Notes: generated by a model from the letters alone, not told the origin. DNA of 64,000 nt from Senegalimassilia anaerobia JC110 (GCF_000236865.1 NZ_HE611015.1:25286-89285); one strand, 5' to 3'. Shown: positions 9,066 through 18,120, numbered from the stretch's first letter. Made by a program: numbers and translations.

Positions 9066-10379
9066 TTATATCAGATTGCGCAGCAAATTCACGATGGCCA
9101 GATACGAGGTTCGCTGGTCGAACTCCCGCTCCGCCACGGCGCGCCCGCGCGCTCCCATGATCTTGCGCAGCGATGGGGTGCGTGCCAGCTCCTCGAGCAC
9201 GTCGGCGAGCGCTCCGGGGTTCTCGGCTTCCACGTTCAGGCCGAACCCATCGGTGGTCACCTTGTTGCGGAACTCCGGCGATGAGCCGGTGTTGATCATG
9301 GGCTTGCCGGAGGCAAGGTAGTCGCCGATCTTCGTGACGATGCTTTGCACCGCGCTTTTCACCAGGGAGTTCACGGTGATGTCGCTTGCGCGAAGCCATG
9401 CCGCCATGCTGCCATGGTCTTGATAGCCCAAAAACTCCACGGGGGCGTTCTCCTGCCGGGCAAGCTCTTCGAGGCGCTGCCGGTCGGGGCCGTCTCCCAA
9501 GATCTTCACCTTCACGGGAGGGAAGGGGCGATGCTGCTTAGCCGTTCCCGCGGCGGCGGTGCGGGCGGTATGGGTTGCGCGGCGCTTCTCGAGCAACGCC
9601 GCCGCTTTGATAAGGGTTGCCAGGTCGTAGCTGGCGCCGAGCGTGCCGGCGTAGACGGCCCACAGCTCGCCTTCGGGCTTCACCACGTCGGCCATGTGCT
9701 CGCGGGCGCCCTCGTCGAACGCCGCAAGGTCGTTGCCCACGTACACCGTGGCATGGGGGTAGGGCGTCGTTCGGTCCTTCGCCGGGCGCGCCGTGTACTC
9801 ATCCGAGGTTCCCACGGCGCCGGAGAGCAGCTGGTAGACGCGTTTCGCATCGCGGGCGAACGGGTAGAACGCCACGTCGCTGAGCACGGGGATGTTCACC
9901 ACCATGCGCATGGCCTCGGGCCACAGGTCGTTGATATCGGCCACATAGGGGATGTTGTGCTCGGAAGCGTATTCCGCGCATACGCGCGCCACGTCGTTGG
10001 GCGGGATCTCGGAGTAGATGAGCGAGTAGCGGCCCGCGGTGCGCTCGAAGCGCTCGCGCAGGTTCTTCGCCGCCACATGGTGGCTGCGGATGCGCTGCAG
10101 GTCCAAGTTGCGTGTGTAGCCCGGCTCGTCGATGAACACCACGTTGTAGGGAAGGCCCTGATAGCAGGTCTTCGAGGTGTCGCGCTGGGCCTTTTCCCAG
10201 TGCTGGAACGACGAGGTGATCAGGTCCACGTCGAAGCCCTGCTCGACGAGCATTTCGGACAGGACGCGGAAGCGCGTGTAGCCGCGCGTCTCGTCGCCGA
10301 GCTTGACGCCCATGGTGACCACGGCGATGCGGGGGCGCGGGCGCGCCTGGGCGCGTTGAGTGTAGGTTTGCGTATTCAT
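9066..10379 (-). CDS. GT4-family glycosyltransferase
   Basis: 437-residue retaining glycosyltransferase with GT-B fold. The N-terminal domain begins RIAVVTMGVKLGDETRGYTR with the acceptor-binding glycine region. The C-terminal donor domain has VYAGTLGASYDLATLIKAA, VKVKILGDGPDRQRLEEL, and the late ASGKPMINTGSSPEF segment, similar to WfgT/WbpH-like enzymes that act on lipid-linked sugars. Start at ATG 10379 (MNTQTYTQ). There is no Shine-Dalgarno; instead TATACT lies 7 nt upstream, suggesting a leaderless transcript. First gene of the locus; 95 bases separate it from the aminotransferase gene. Confidence 0.85.
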   Translation of the reverse strand: MNTQTYTQRAQARPRPRIAVVTMGVKLGDETRGYTRFRVLSEMLVEQGFDVDLITSSFQHWEKAQRDTSKTCYQGLPYNVVFIDEPGYTRNLDLQRIRSHHVAAKNLRERFERTAGRYSLIYSEIPPNDVARVCAEYASEHNIPYVADINDLWPEAMRMVVNIPVLSDVAFYPFARDAKRVYQLLSGAVGTSDEYTARPAKDRTTPYPHATVYVGNDLAAFDEGAREHMADVVKPEGELWAVYAGTLGASYDLATLIKAAALLEKRRATHTARTAAAGTAKQHRPFPPVKVKILGDGPDRQRLEELARQENAPVEFLGYQDHGSMAAWLRASDITVNSLVKSAVQSIVTKIGDYLASGKPMINTGSSPEFRNKVTTDGFGLNVEAENPGALADVLEELARTPSLRKIMGARGRAVAEREFDQRTSYLAIVNLLRNLI

Positions 10380-10386
10380 ACAAGCA

Positions 10387-10392
10387 AGTATA
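10387..10392 (-). promoter_or_regulatory. -10 box placed for leaderless transcription of the GT4 gene
   Basis: TATACT on the minus strand ends 7 nt before the ATG at 10379, which puts +1 at the A of the start codon. No -35 consensus is visible. Confidence 0.45.
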
Positions 10393-10656
10393 CCAAGCCG
10401 GCGCCCCGCCGCGCTCGGCGAACAGCGAACCCCCACGAGCTCCGTAGGGTTCGCGCGCGATGCGCTCGCGGGGCTTGCGGGTCGGCCCGTCGCTGCCGGG
10501 CGCGACGGCGGGAGCGACCACGCGTGGATTCCGGTAAGGTTGCGCTGAAATGCCGTTCCGACTACGCCGAAACGCACCCAGGTGCGGAGGGGCTTGCGGT
10601 CCGCCGGCGCTTCCTGCCTCGAGCGAGGCGATGGGGGTTTCCGGCAAACGCCATCC
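10393..10656. other. Intergenic region between divergent GT4 gene and metN
   Basis: About 260 bases of GC-rich sequence with no supported gene. An 11-base direct repeat GGGGCTTGCGG occurs at 10470 and 10589. I looked for a SAM riboswitch (core GGG..ACUGGCCC..GGCAACC) before metN and did not find one. Confidence 0.5.
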
Positions 10657-10685
10657 TTGTGCGTGGCTTGCGCTTCGCCTATTAT
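10657..10685 (+). promoter_or_regulatory. Sigma-70 promoter of metNI
   Basis: TTGTGC, 17 bp, TATTAT; predicted +1 near 10692, giving a leader of about 73 nt that contains a small GGGCTC/GAGCCC hairpin before the metN start. Confidence 0.6.
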
Positions 10686-10764
10686 TAGAAGTTGCGCATT
10701 CGCGCGCGCAAATAGGGCTCTTGGAGCCCGTTGCGTCGTATCCAACCAAGTGATCGGGAAACGT

Positions 10765-11547
10765 ATGATCCAATTGCAGCACGTGTGCAAGACGTATGGC
10801 GAAGGCGAAAACGCCCATCATGCGCTGCGCAACGTGAACCTTACCATTAACGATGGCGACGTGTTCGGCATCATCGGCGCCTCGGGCGCCGGCAAATCCA
10901 CGCTCGTCCGCTGCCTGAACCTGCTTGAGCGACCCACCGAGGGCGCCATCCTCTACGACGGCCGCGATATCACGGGCCTGTCCGGTCGAGCGCTGCTCGA
11001 GCTGCGCAGCCAGGTGGGCATGATCTTCCAGAACTTCAGCCTGTTCCAACAGCGCACCGTCTTGCGCAACGTCACCTTCCCGCTCGAGCTTCGCGGCGAG
11101 AAGGGCGAGGCCGCCCGCAAGCGCGCCATGGAGCTGCTCGAGCTGGTGGGTCTGGCCGACCTTGCCGAGCGCTATCCCAGCCAGCTTTCCGGCGGTCAGC
11201 AGCAGCGCGTGGCCATCGCCCGCGCGCTGGCCAACAACCCCAAGGTCATGCTCTGCGACGAGGCCACCAGCGCCCTTGACACGCGCACCACCGCCTCTAT
11301 CCTGCAGCTTCTGCAGGACATCAACCGCGAGTTGGGCGTCACGCTGGTGGTCATCACGCACTCGCTGCCCGTAGCCTGCAAGATCTGCAACCGCGTGGCC
11401 GTTATCGACCATGGCCGCATTGTGGAGGAGGGCGCTACGGCAGCCGTGTTCGGCAATCCGCAAAGCCCCGTCACGCGCGAGCTTTTGGCCAACGACGACA
11501 TGCTCGCGGCTATCGAGCGCGATGCGGAGAAGGGCCAGGAGGGCTAA
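10765..11547 (+). CDS. metN: Methionine ABC transporter ATP-binding protein MetN
   Basis: 260-residue ATPase of the MetNIQ importer for methionine. Walker A GASGAGKSTL, signature LSGGQQQRVAIARAL, Walker B VMLCDEATSALD and H-loop VITHSLP are all present. Typical MetN features are the N-terminal MIQLQHVCKTY and SLFQQRTVLRNVTFPLE. The protein is about 80 residues shorter than E. coli MetN and seems to lack most of the C-terminal NIL/ACT regulatory domain that mediates methionine inhibition. Start ATG 10765 with GGGAA upstream. metI follows with zero bases between. No metQ substrate-binding gene is next to it. Confidence 0.9.
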   Translation: MIQLQHVCKTYGEGENAHHALRNVNLTINDGDVFGIIGASGAGKSTLVRCLNLLERPTEGAILYDGRDITGLSGRALLELRSQVGMIFQNFSLFQQRTVLRNVTFPLELRGEKGEAARKRAMELLELVGLADLAERYPSQLSGGQQQRVAIARALANNPKVMLCDEATSALDTRTTASILQLLQDINRELGVTLVVITHSLPVACKICNRVAVIDHGRIVEEGATAAVFGNPQSPVTRELLANDDMLAAIERDAEKGQEG

Positions 11548-12231
11548 ATGGATTACATCAGCAACTTCATCTCGCAGTATGGCGCCCTGTTCGCCCAGGG
11601 CACGGTGGACACGCTCGTCATGACCCTTGCGTCCACGCTGTTCGCCTACCTTATCGGCGTGCCGCTCGGCGTGCTTCTGGTCATCACGGCCAAAGACGGT
11701 CTGAAGCCCCAGCGTGCTCTTAACACGGTGCTCGGCTGGATCGTCAACATCGGCCGTTCCATCCCGTTCATCATCTTGCTCGTGGCCATCATCCCGTTCA
11801 CGCGCCTGGTGGTCGGCACGTCGCTCGGCGTTCCCGGCGCCATCGTGCCGCTTACCGTGGCCGCCATCCCGTTCGTGGGCCGCATGGTCGAGCAGAGCTT
11901 GGCAGAGGTCGACGGCGGCCTGGTGGAGGCCGCGCAAAGCTTCGGCGCGAACACTTGGCAGATCGTATGCAAGGTCATGCTGCGCGAAAGCCTGCCCAGC
12001 CTGGTGCGCGGCGCCTCCATCACCGTCATCACCCTGTTCGGCTACACCGCCATGGCCGGCGCGGTGGGCGCGGGCGGCATCGGCGATATCGCCATCCGCT
12101 ACGGCTACCAGCGCTATCTGGGCGATGTCATGATCGCCTCCATCGTGCTGTGCATCGTGCTCGTGCAGGTGTTCCAGTCCATCGGCGACTTGGTCGCACG
12201 ACTGGTCGACAAGCGCGTCCGCAGGTCGTAG
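11548..12231 (+). CDS. metI: Methionine ABC transporter permease MetI
   Basis: 227-residue inner-membrane permease, usual length about 217. Five hydrophobic segments; the first is FAYLIGVPLGVLLVITA. Family motif NIGRSIPFIILLVAIIPFTR is followed by VGTSLGVPGAIVPLTVAAIP, and the EAA loop region VEAAQSFGANTWQIVCKV contacts MetN. The ATG directly follows the metN stop (TAAATG), so the genes are translationally coupled. The substrate-binding lipoprotein MetQ must be encoded elsewhere. Confidence 0.93.
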   Translation: MDYISNFISQYGALFAQGTVDTLVMTLASTLFAYLIGVPLGVLLVITAKDGLKPQRALNTVLGWIVNIGRSIPFIILLVAIIPFTRLVVGTSLGVPGAIVPLTVAAIPFVGRMVEQSLAEVDGGLVEAAQSFGANTWQIVCKVMLRESLPSLVRGASITVITLFGYTAMAGAVGAGGIGDIAIRYGYQRYLGDVMIASIVLCIVLVQVFQSIGDLVARLVDKRVRRS

Positions 12232-12307
12232 GGTTCTGCGCTCCGGTTGGTACGGTGCGTGCCTTCGCCGGGTGCGGTGCGCTAACGAAATAGGTTCAAC
12301 AGGTTTC

Positions 12308-12332
12308 GGGCCGCCTTTCGGGGCGGCCCTTC
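12308..12332 (+). terminator. Probable terminator of metNI
   Basis: GGGCCGCC / GGGCGGCCC hairpin with a TTTCG loop. The following T tract is short, so strength is uncertain. Confidence 0.6.
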
Positions 12333-12424
12333 GCGTATGTGCATGCCGTTTTCGATGGGAAGCTCCGGGTTTCATTCGCTTCTTCAATGCCTCGGGCGCG
12401 TAACCCGTTGGCAACATGCGTTGA

Positions 12425-12430
12425 TATAAT
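12425..12430 (+). promoter_or_regulatory. Candidate -10 of glnA
   Basis: A perfect TATAAT about 65 bases before the glnA start; no well-spaced -35. A second -10-like TAGAAT lies at 12449. Confidence 0.4.
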
Positions 12431-12496
12431 CTCCCTTTAAGAAGATGTTAGAATCCGCGCCGCCGCATGGCCTGGCGCGTGAAGGAGGAACCGTCC

Positions 12497-13840
12497 ATGG
12501 CTTCCAATCCGGAACAGGATTTCGTCCTGAAAACCATCAAAAGCCGCGATGTGCACTTCGTGCGATTCTGGTTCACCGATGTGCTCGGCAGCATGAAATC
12601 GTTCGCCGTCATCCCCAGCGAGCTCGAGGACGCCTTTGCCGACGGCATGGGCTTCGATGGCAGCTGCATCGAGGGCTTCTGCCGCACCGAGGAATCCGAC
12701 ATGTTGGCGTTTCCCGACGCCTCCACGTTCCAGGTGCTGCCGTGGCGCCCGGAAAGCAACGCCGTGGCGCGCATGTTCTGCAACATCCGCACGCCCGATG
12801 GCAAGCCCTTCGAAGGCGATCCGCGCCATGTGCTGGCACGCGTGGTGGGCAAGGCGCAGGACATGGGGTACGTTTTCAACGTCGGCCCCGAGGTCGAGTT
12901 CTACTACTTCAAGGACGCCGAGGGCACCGAGCTTTTGGACCGTGGCGGCTATTTCGATCTGACCAGCTTAGATTACGCTAGCGACCTGCGACGCGACACC
13001 GTGCTTACCCTTGAGAAGATGGGCATCCCCGTGGAGTACAGCCATCACGAGAACGGCCCCTCCCAGCACGAGATCGACCTTCGCTTTACCGACGCCCTGT
13101 CCATGGCCGACGCGGTCATGACCTATAAGCTGGTGGTGAAGGAGATCGCCATGAAGCACGGCGTGTACGCCTCCTTCATGCCCAAACCCCTCTCCGATGC
13201 TCCGGGCAGCGGCATGCACGTGCACATGAGCCTGTTCGATTTCGATGGTTCCAACGTGTTCTTCGACCCCGATGACCCGCAAGGCTATCATCTGTCGGCA
13301 ACCGCGAAAAGCTTCCTCGCAGGCATCTTGAAGTACGCGCCCGAGTTCGCCCTTATCACCAACCCCTGCGTCAACTCTTATAAGCGCCTGCTCGCCGGCG
13401 GCGAGGCGCCCATCTACCTTTCGTGGGCCCGCGCCAACCGCTCCACGCTCGTGCGCGTGCCCGGTTATCGCCCCAATCGTGAGATGGCGTGCCGTCTGGA
13501 GCTGCGCAGCCCCGACCCCAGCGCCAACCCTTACCTTACCTTCGCGGTCATGCTGGCGGCGGGTTTGGCGGGCATCGAAGAGGGGCTTGAGCCCCCGGCG
13601 CCCATCGAGGATCGCGACCTGTTCACCCAAACGCGCCAGGAGCTGCTCCGCCAGGGGTTCCGTACGCTTCCCGAAAGCCTTGGCCAGGCCGTTGAGCTGT
13701 TCAGGGGCTCGAAACTCATGCGTGAGACCCTGGGCGACCACATTTGCGATTACCTGGTGGAAGCAAAGCAGGCGGAGTGGGACGAGTACCAGTCCAACGT
13801 ATCCACCTGGGAGCTTGACCGCTACCTGGCGGTTCTGTAG
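12497..13840 (+). CDS. glnA: Glutamine synthetase, type I (alpha-like)
   Basis: 447-residue enzyme that forms glutamine from glutamate, ammonia and ATP; a dodecamer in the family. The N-terminal beta-Grasp domain contains RFWFTDVLGSMKSF. Metal and ATP-binding residues are in VGPEVEFYYF, HHENGPSQHEIDLRF and GSGMHVHMSLFD, and the glutamate site in NPCVNSYKRLLAGGEAPIY. The tyrosine adenylylation loop of the beta subtype (NLYDLPP) is absent, which fits the shorter GSI-alpha class that is not adenylylated. Start ATG 12497 after GAAGGAGGAA. The next gene is an atypical response regulator, which suggests local nitrogen control. Confidence 0.94.
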   Translation: MASNPEQDFVLKTIKSRDVHFVRFWFTDVLGSMKSFAVIPSELEDAFADGMGFDGSCIEGFCRTEESDMLAFPDASTFQVLPWRPESNAVARMFCNIRTPDGKPFEGDPRHVLARVVGKAQDMGYVFNVGPEVEFYYFKDAEGTELLDRGGYFDLTSLDYASDLRRDTVLTLEKMGIPVEYSHHENGPSQHEIDLRFTDALSMADAVMTYKLVVKEIAMKHGVYASFMPKPLSDAPGSGMHVHMSLFDFDGSNVFFDPDDPQGYHLSATAKSFLAGILKYAPEFALITNPCVNSYKRLLAGGEAPIYLSWARANRSTLVRVPGYRPNREMACRLELRSPDPSANPYLTFAVMLAAGLAGIEEGLEPPAPIEDRDLFTQTRQELLRQGFRTLPESLGQAVELFRGSKLMRETLGDHICDYLVEAKQAEWDEYQSNVSTWELDRYLAVL

Positions 13841-13877
13841 AGGTGCGCGGGATGCGATGTAAGGAGGTGCGCTAACA

Positions 13878-14549
13878 ATGAGGAAAACGGTCATATTCAT
13901 TGCGGACAGCCTTGATAACGCCCACAAGTTCCAGCAGGTGCTCTCGGGCTTGGACGTCGATGTCGCGGCGGGGTCCTCGGTGCAGTTCAAGAAGCTGCTG
14001 TCCCAGCATCCTTCCTACGACCTGGTCATCTACGAGGCGCGCGCCGATGCGCTGGCAACCTTGTCGCAGGTGGAATCGGTGCTGCTCGAGGACGGCTCGG
14101 CATCGCTGCTGGTCATCGTCAACGAGGCGCAGCTTCCCGAGTTCCGTCTTCCCGTGCAGGTAAAAAGCGATTTCGTGGTGCACGGCGCCGGTAGCGAGGA
14201 GTGCGCTGCGCGCATCCGCCAGCTTCTGTGGCCGGGCAACGAGAGCACCTCGACCGATTTCGTGACGGTGGACAACATGACCATCAACCTGGCAACGTAT
14301 CAGGTAACGGTGGGCGGGGAGCCGCTTGACTTCACATACCTCGAATACGCGCTACTGGCGTTTCTGGTCACGCATCCGGGCCGCACGTACAGCCGCGACG
14401 CCCTGCTGCGCCGTGTGTGGGGCTTCGATTACTACGGAGGCAGCCGTACCGTCGACGTGCACGTCAGACGCGTCCGCGCAAAGCTCGGCCCCGAGCTCTC
14501 GCAGCATCTGGAGACGGTGCGCGGCGTCGGCTATCTTTGGAGCGCGTAG
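13878..14549 (+). CDS. GlnR-like atypical OmpR-family response regulator
   Basis: 223-residue DNA-binding regulator. The N-terminal receiver-like domain (1-115) has Glu53 where the phosphoacceptor Asp is expected (DLVIYE for DLVLLD) and lacks the usual acidic pair and switch lysine. The C-terminal winged helix (about 135-223) is a clear OmpR type: LEYALLAFLVTHPGRTYSRD, the recognition helix GGSRTVDVHVRRVRAKLG and the ending VRGVGYLW. Actinobacterial GlnR is also an atypical regulator of glnA and nitrogen genes. Here the gene follows glnA with 37 bases between and a strong AAGGAGGTG site. Its role in nitrogen control is inferred from this position. Confidence 0.8.
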   Translation: MRKTVIFIADSLDNAHKFQQVLSGLDVDVAAGSSVQFKKLLSQHPSYDLVIYEARADALATLSQVESVLLEDGSASLLVIVNEAQLPEFRLPVQVKSDFVVHGAGSEECAARIRQLLWPGNESTSTDFVTVDNMTINLATYQVTVGGEPLDFTYLEYALLAFLVTHPGRTYSRDALLRRVWGFDYYGGSRTVDVHVRRVRAKLGPELSQHLETVRGVGYLWSA

Positions 14550-14608
14550 CGAAGCGGGTGAACAGTGCTTGTCTGATGCGGTTGGCGCCGCTTTTCCTTC
14601 ATCGCTTA

Positions 14609-14614
14609 TATAAT
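14609..14614 (+). promoter_or_regulatory. Candidate -10 of polA
   Basis: Perfect TATAAT 35 bases before the polA ATG; the nearest -35-like TTGGCG is too far away (21 bp). Confidence 0.45.
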
Positions 14615-14648
14615 GGTGGGAAAGCGCAACCAACCTGAAGGAAGCCCT

Positions 14649-17279
14649 ATGCCTGAGAAGAAAGTGGCCGTCATCGACGGCAACTCGTTGATGCACCGCG
14701 CCTTCCATGCGGTGCCGCCGACCATGAACGCCCCGGACGGCACGCCCACCAACGCGGTGTTCGGCTTCATAGCCATGCTGCTCAAGTTCATCGATATCTC
14801 CAATCCCGACGCCATCGTGTGCGCCTTCGATGCCGGGCGGCCGAAGTTCCGCACCGAGGCGCTCGAGCAGTACAAGGCCCAGCGTCCTCCCATGGACCCG
14901 GGACTGAAGGCGCAGTTCCCCATCATCGAGGAGCTGCTCGAATCCATGAGCATTCCCGTGGTGCGCGTGACGGGCTGGGAGGGCGACGATATCCTGGGAA
15001 CCGTTGCGGCGCGCGACGAGGCGCTGGGTTACCGCACGCTGCTGGTCTCGGGCGATAAGGACGTCTACCAGCTGTGTTCCGAGCTCACGCACGTGGTCAC
15101 CACGCGCAAGGGCATCACCGACGTGGCCATCTACGGCCCGGGCGAGGTGCGCGAGCGTTACGGTGTGGAGCCTTCGCAGTTCCCCGATTTCCTGGGACTG
15201 AAGGGCGACAGCTCCGACAACATCCCCGGCGTGCCGGGCGTGGGCGACAAGACGGCGGCGAAGCTGCTGGGCGCCTACGGCAGCCTCGAGGGCATTTACG
15301 AGCATATCGACGAGCTGCGCGGCAAACAGAAGGAGCGCATGGAGGAAAACCGCGATGCGGCGTTTACCAGCCGCAAGGTGGCGACCATCGTGCGCGACCT
15401 GGATTTCCCCTTGGACCTTGAGGGCGCGGCGTTTCCGGCGTTCAGCGCGCAGGCCGTCACCGAGGCTTTCTCAAAGTATCGCTTCAATGCGCACCTGACG
15501 CGCGTGCTCAAGCTGGTGGGCGAGGCCCCCGAGCGCGCCTCAGCTGCCATCGAGGTTGGCCAGGTCCTGCACGGCGAAGAGGCCGAGAAGCTTGTGGATG
15601 CGGTCTTGGAATCGGGCGAGCAGGTGGGCGTTGCCATCGTCGATCCCGAGCAGGAGTCGCTGTTCGGCGGCGGGTCGGTCGTGGCGGTGTCCGCTTCGCA
15701 GGGCTGCGCCGTGTTCACCGACGACGCGGCGTTCTCCCAGCTTGCGCGTTTGGTCGCCGGCGGTAACTTCGCCGCAATCGATGTCAAGGCGGCGGTGCAT
15801 CGCGTCTATCCGGCCGACAACGCCCTTCCCGCGCTGGTCGACGATGGGCAGCTCATGTCCATGCGCGCCTTCGACCTGGGGCTTGCCGGGTACGTCTTGA
15901 ACTCCTCGGTGTCCGAGTATACCTACGATGTGCTGCTCGACACCTATATGGGCGGCGTGCTGCCCGTGGCGAAAACCGAAGAGCAACGCGCATGCGCGCA
16001 AGCTGCCGCCGCGCGCACCCTGGTCGGCCCGCTTACCCGCGCCCTTGAGGACGAGGGCTCGGAGCGCGCCTATTTTGATATCGACCTGCCGCTTGTGGCG
16101 GTGCTCGCCATCATGGAGCGCACCGGCGCGGCCATCGACGTCGAGCGTCTCGCGCAGCTGGGCGCGTCCACGGGCGAGGAAATCGAGGGCCTGCGAACGC
16201 AGATCTTCGAGCTTGCCGGCCAGGAGTTCAATGTGGATTCCCCCAAGCAACTCGGCCACATCCTGTTCGAGGTGCTTGGGCTGCCCGCGCGCAAAAAAAC
16301 CCAGCGCGGGTATTCCACCGACGCCAAGGTGCTCAAAGAGCTTGCCGAGATCCACGAGCTGCCCGCCCTTGTGCTGCGCTATCGCGAGCTGGCGAAGATC
16401 AAGTCCACCTACATCGACGCGCTGCCGCGTATGCGCGCCGGCGACGGGCGCGTGCATTCCAGCTTCAACGAGACCGTCACCACCACTGGGCGCCTGTCCT
16501 CATCGGATCCCAACCTGCAGAACATCCCCGTGCGCACGCAGTTCGGGCGCCATATCCGCGAGTGCTTCGTCCCGCTCGAGCCGGGATGCAAGTTCCTCTC
16601 GGCGGACTACTCTCAGATCGAGCTGCGCCTGCTCGCGCACCTTTCCGGCGATGAGGCGCTCATCCAGGCGTTCACCAGCGGCGCCGACTTTCACGCCTCC
16701 ACGGCGTCGCGCGTGTTCGACGCGCCCATCGAACAGGTCACGCCCGAGCAGCGCAGCCGCGCCAAGGCGGTGAACTTCGGCATCGTCTACGGGCAACAGG
16801 CGTTCGGGCTGGCGCAAAGCCTGGGGATTTCCATCGCCGAGGCGAAGGGCATGATCGACCGCTACTTCGAGGTTCATCCCGGCGTGCGCGCCTATCTCGA
16901 TGAAACGGTCGAGCAGGCCCGTGCCAACGGCTATGCTCAAACCATGTTCGGGCGAAAGCGTCATATCCCCGAGCTGCGCGCCGCCAACGGCAACACGCGC
17001 GGCTTCGGCGAGCGCACCGCCATGAACCACCCCATGCAGGGCAGCGCTGCCGACATCATCAAGCTTGCCATGCGCCAGGTGCAGGAGCGCCTCATGGAAG
17101 AGGGCTTCAAGGCCCGCTTGCTCGTGCAGGTGCACGACGAGCTGGACTTCAGCGTGCCCGATGGGGAAGTGGAGGCGCTCTCGGCCATGGTTCGCGACGT
17201 CATGGAGCACGTGGCGGAGCTGAAGGTACCCTTACTCGCCGATATCTCGGCTGCCGATACCTGGGCTGAAGCGCACTAG
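14649..17279 (+). CDS. polA: DNA polymerase I
   Basis: 876-residue repair and Okazaki-fragment polymerase. Residues 1-290 form the 5'-3' exonuclease domain: VAVIDGNSLMHRAF, CAFDAGRPKFR, VTGWEGDDILGT, GDSSDNIPGVPGVGDKTA. The polymerase motifs are A (DYSQIELRLLAHLSGD), B (RSRAKAVNFGIVYGQQAFG) and C (VHDELDF). The middle domain, which in E. coli proofreads, lacks the DTET motif (here around VAIVDPEQESLF), so 3'-5' exonuclease activity is probably lost, as in Taq and Bacillus enzymes. Start ATG 14649 follows GAAGGAAG; an in-frame ATG 36 bases earlier has no site. Confidence 0.96.
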   Translation: MPEKKVAVIDGNSLMHRAFHAVPPTMNAPDGTPTNAVFGFIAMLLKFIDISNPDAIVCAFDAGRPKFRTEALEQYKAQRPPMDPGLKAQFPIIEELLESMSIPVVRVTGWEGDDILGTVAARDEALGYRTLLVSGDKDVYQLCSELTHVVTTRKGITDVAIYGPGEVRERYGVEPSQFPDFLGLKGDSSDNIPGVPGVGDKTAAKLLGAYGSLEGIYEHIDELRGKQKERMEENRDAAFTSRKVATIVRDLDFPLDLEGAAFPAFSAQAVTEAFSKYRFNAHLTRVLKLVGEAPERASAAIEVGQVLHGEEAEKLVDAVLESGEQVGVAIVDPEQESLFGGGSVVAVSASQGCAVFTDDAAFSQLARLVAGGNFAAIDVKAAVHRVYPADNALPALVDDGQLMSMRAFDLGLAGYVLNSSVSEYTYDVLLDTYMGGVLPVAKTEEQRACAQAAAARTLVGPLTRALEDEGSERAYFDIDLPLVAVLAIMERTGAAIDVERLAQLGASTGEEIEGLRTQIFELAGQEFNVDSPKQLGHILFEVLGLPARKKTQRGYSTDAKVLKELAEIHELPALVLRYRELAKIKSTYIDALPRMRAGDGRVHSSFNETVTTTGRLSSSDPNLQNIPVRTQFGRHIRECFVPLEPGCKFLSADYSQIELRLLAHLSGDEALIQAFTSGADFHASTASRVFDAPIEQVTPEQRSRAKAVNFGIVYGQQAFGLAQSLGISIAEAKGMIDRYFEVHPGVRAYLDETVEQARANGYAQTMFGRKRHIPELRAANGNTRGFGERTAMNHPMQGSAADIIKLAMRQVQERLMEEGFKARLLVQVHDELDFSVPDGEVEALSAMVRDVMEHVAELKVPLLADISAADTWAEAH

Positions 17280-17438
17280 CTTGTGGGCATTCCGTGAAGC
17301 GGGGCGGCGATGCGGAAAAAGCGGGCAACGCCGCCGCGTGTGTCCACAACATCTGGTATCATATCGAATGTTGTGCCCGAGGAGGCGCAGCGGAAATAAG
17401 TGCGATGATACGCGGAGACTGTGCATTCGATCACTTCG

Positions 17439-17467
17439 TTGACTTGCTACGGTCGCGCTGCTAAGCT
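17439..17467 (+). promoter_or_regulatory. Promoter of the rplU-rpmA operon
   Basis: TTGACT, 17 bp, TAAGCT, with predicted +1 about 30 bases before rplU. An additional TATCAT near 17355 could be an upstream promoter. The leader is too short for a known L21 leader structure from the proximal promoter. Confidence 0.6.
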
Positions 17468-17502
17468 ATCGCCTTGCGTTTATTTCGAAAGTAGGAGAAA
17501 AC

Positions 17503-17808
17503 ATGTACGCAATCGTGAAAACGGGCGGCAAGCAGTACAAGGTTGCCGTCGGGGACAAGCTCAACATCGAGAAGCTGGACGCCGAGGTCGGCGCCACCGT
17601 CGAGCTTCCGGTCATCTGCTTCGTCGACGGTGCCACCGTCGAGGCCGATCCGGCCAAGGCAGCTGCCAAGAAGGTCACCGCTGAGGTCGTCGAGCAGTTC
17701 AAGGGCCCCAAGCAGCTGGTGTTCAAGTTCAAGAAGCGCAAGAACTACAAGAAGCTGCGCGGCCATCGCCAGCAGCTCACGCGCGTTGAAATCAAGTCCA
17801 TCGCTTAA
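17503..17808 (+). CDS. rplU: 50S ribosomal protein L21
   Basis: 101-residue 23S rRNA-binding protein. [14 protein letters not shown] at the start and [20 protein letters not shown] near the end are family signatures. AGGAG precedes the ATG. First gene of the common rplU-rpmA-obg arrangement; rpmA follows after 18 bases. Confidence 0.98.
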   Translation: MYAIVKTGGKQYKVAVGDKLNIEKLDAEVGATVELPVICFVDGATVEADPAKAAAKKVTAEVVEQFKGPKQLVFKFKKRKNYKKLRGHRQQLTRVEIKSIA

Positions 17809-17826
17809 TTGTAAGGAGGGAATGAA

Positions 17827-18078
17827 ATGGCACATAAGAAAGGTCTCGGTTCTACCCGTAACGGCCGCGATTCCCACGCAAAACGACTGGGCGTGAAGAT
17901 GTTCGCCGGCCAGCAGATCAAGACGGGCCAGATCATCGTCCGTCAGCGCGGCACCAAGTTCCATCCCGGCGACAACGTCGGCCGTGGCAAGGACGACACG
18001 CTGTTCGCTCTGTGCGACGGCACGCTGGAGTTCACGCGTGGCGTGAAGCGTCGCGTGCATGTCCGCCCCCAGGCGTAG
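17827..18078 (+). CDS. rpmA: 50S ribosomal protein L27
   Basis: 83-residue protein whose N-terminus reaches the peptidyl-transferase centre. The protein begins [16 protein letters not shown] with no cleavable N-terminal extension, unlike Firmicutes L27. AAGGAGG lies ahead of the ATG. A strong terminator after the gene separates it from obg, although the order rplU-rpmA-obg is kept. Confidence 0.98.
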   Translation: MAHKKGLGSTRNGRDSHAKRLGVKMFAGQQIKTGQIIVRQRGTKFHPGDNVGRGKDDTLFALCDGTLEFTRGVKRRVHVRPQA

Positions 18079-18120
18079 CACAAGCCGCACGCGTGTGCGT
18101 GGCATCTATGCATTCGCGAA

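Noticed and set aside
10393..10764. Possible SAM riboswitch upstream of metN
   Set aside because: The conserved core of SAM-I/IV is not present.
9799..12417. 872-residue minus-strand open frame
   Set aside because: It runs antisense through metNI and the GT4 gene; it arises from GC-rich codon bias and has no family resemblance.
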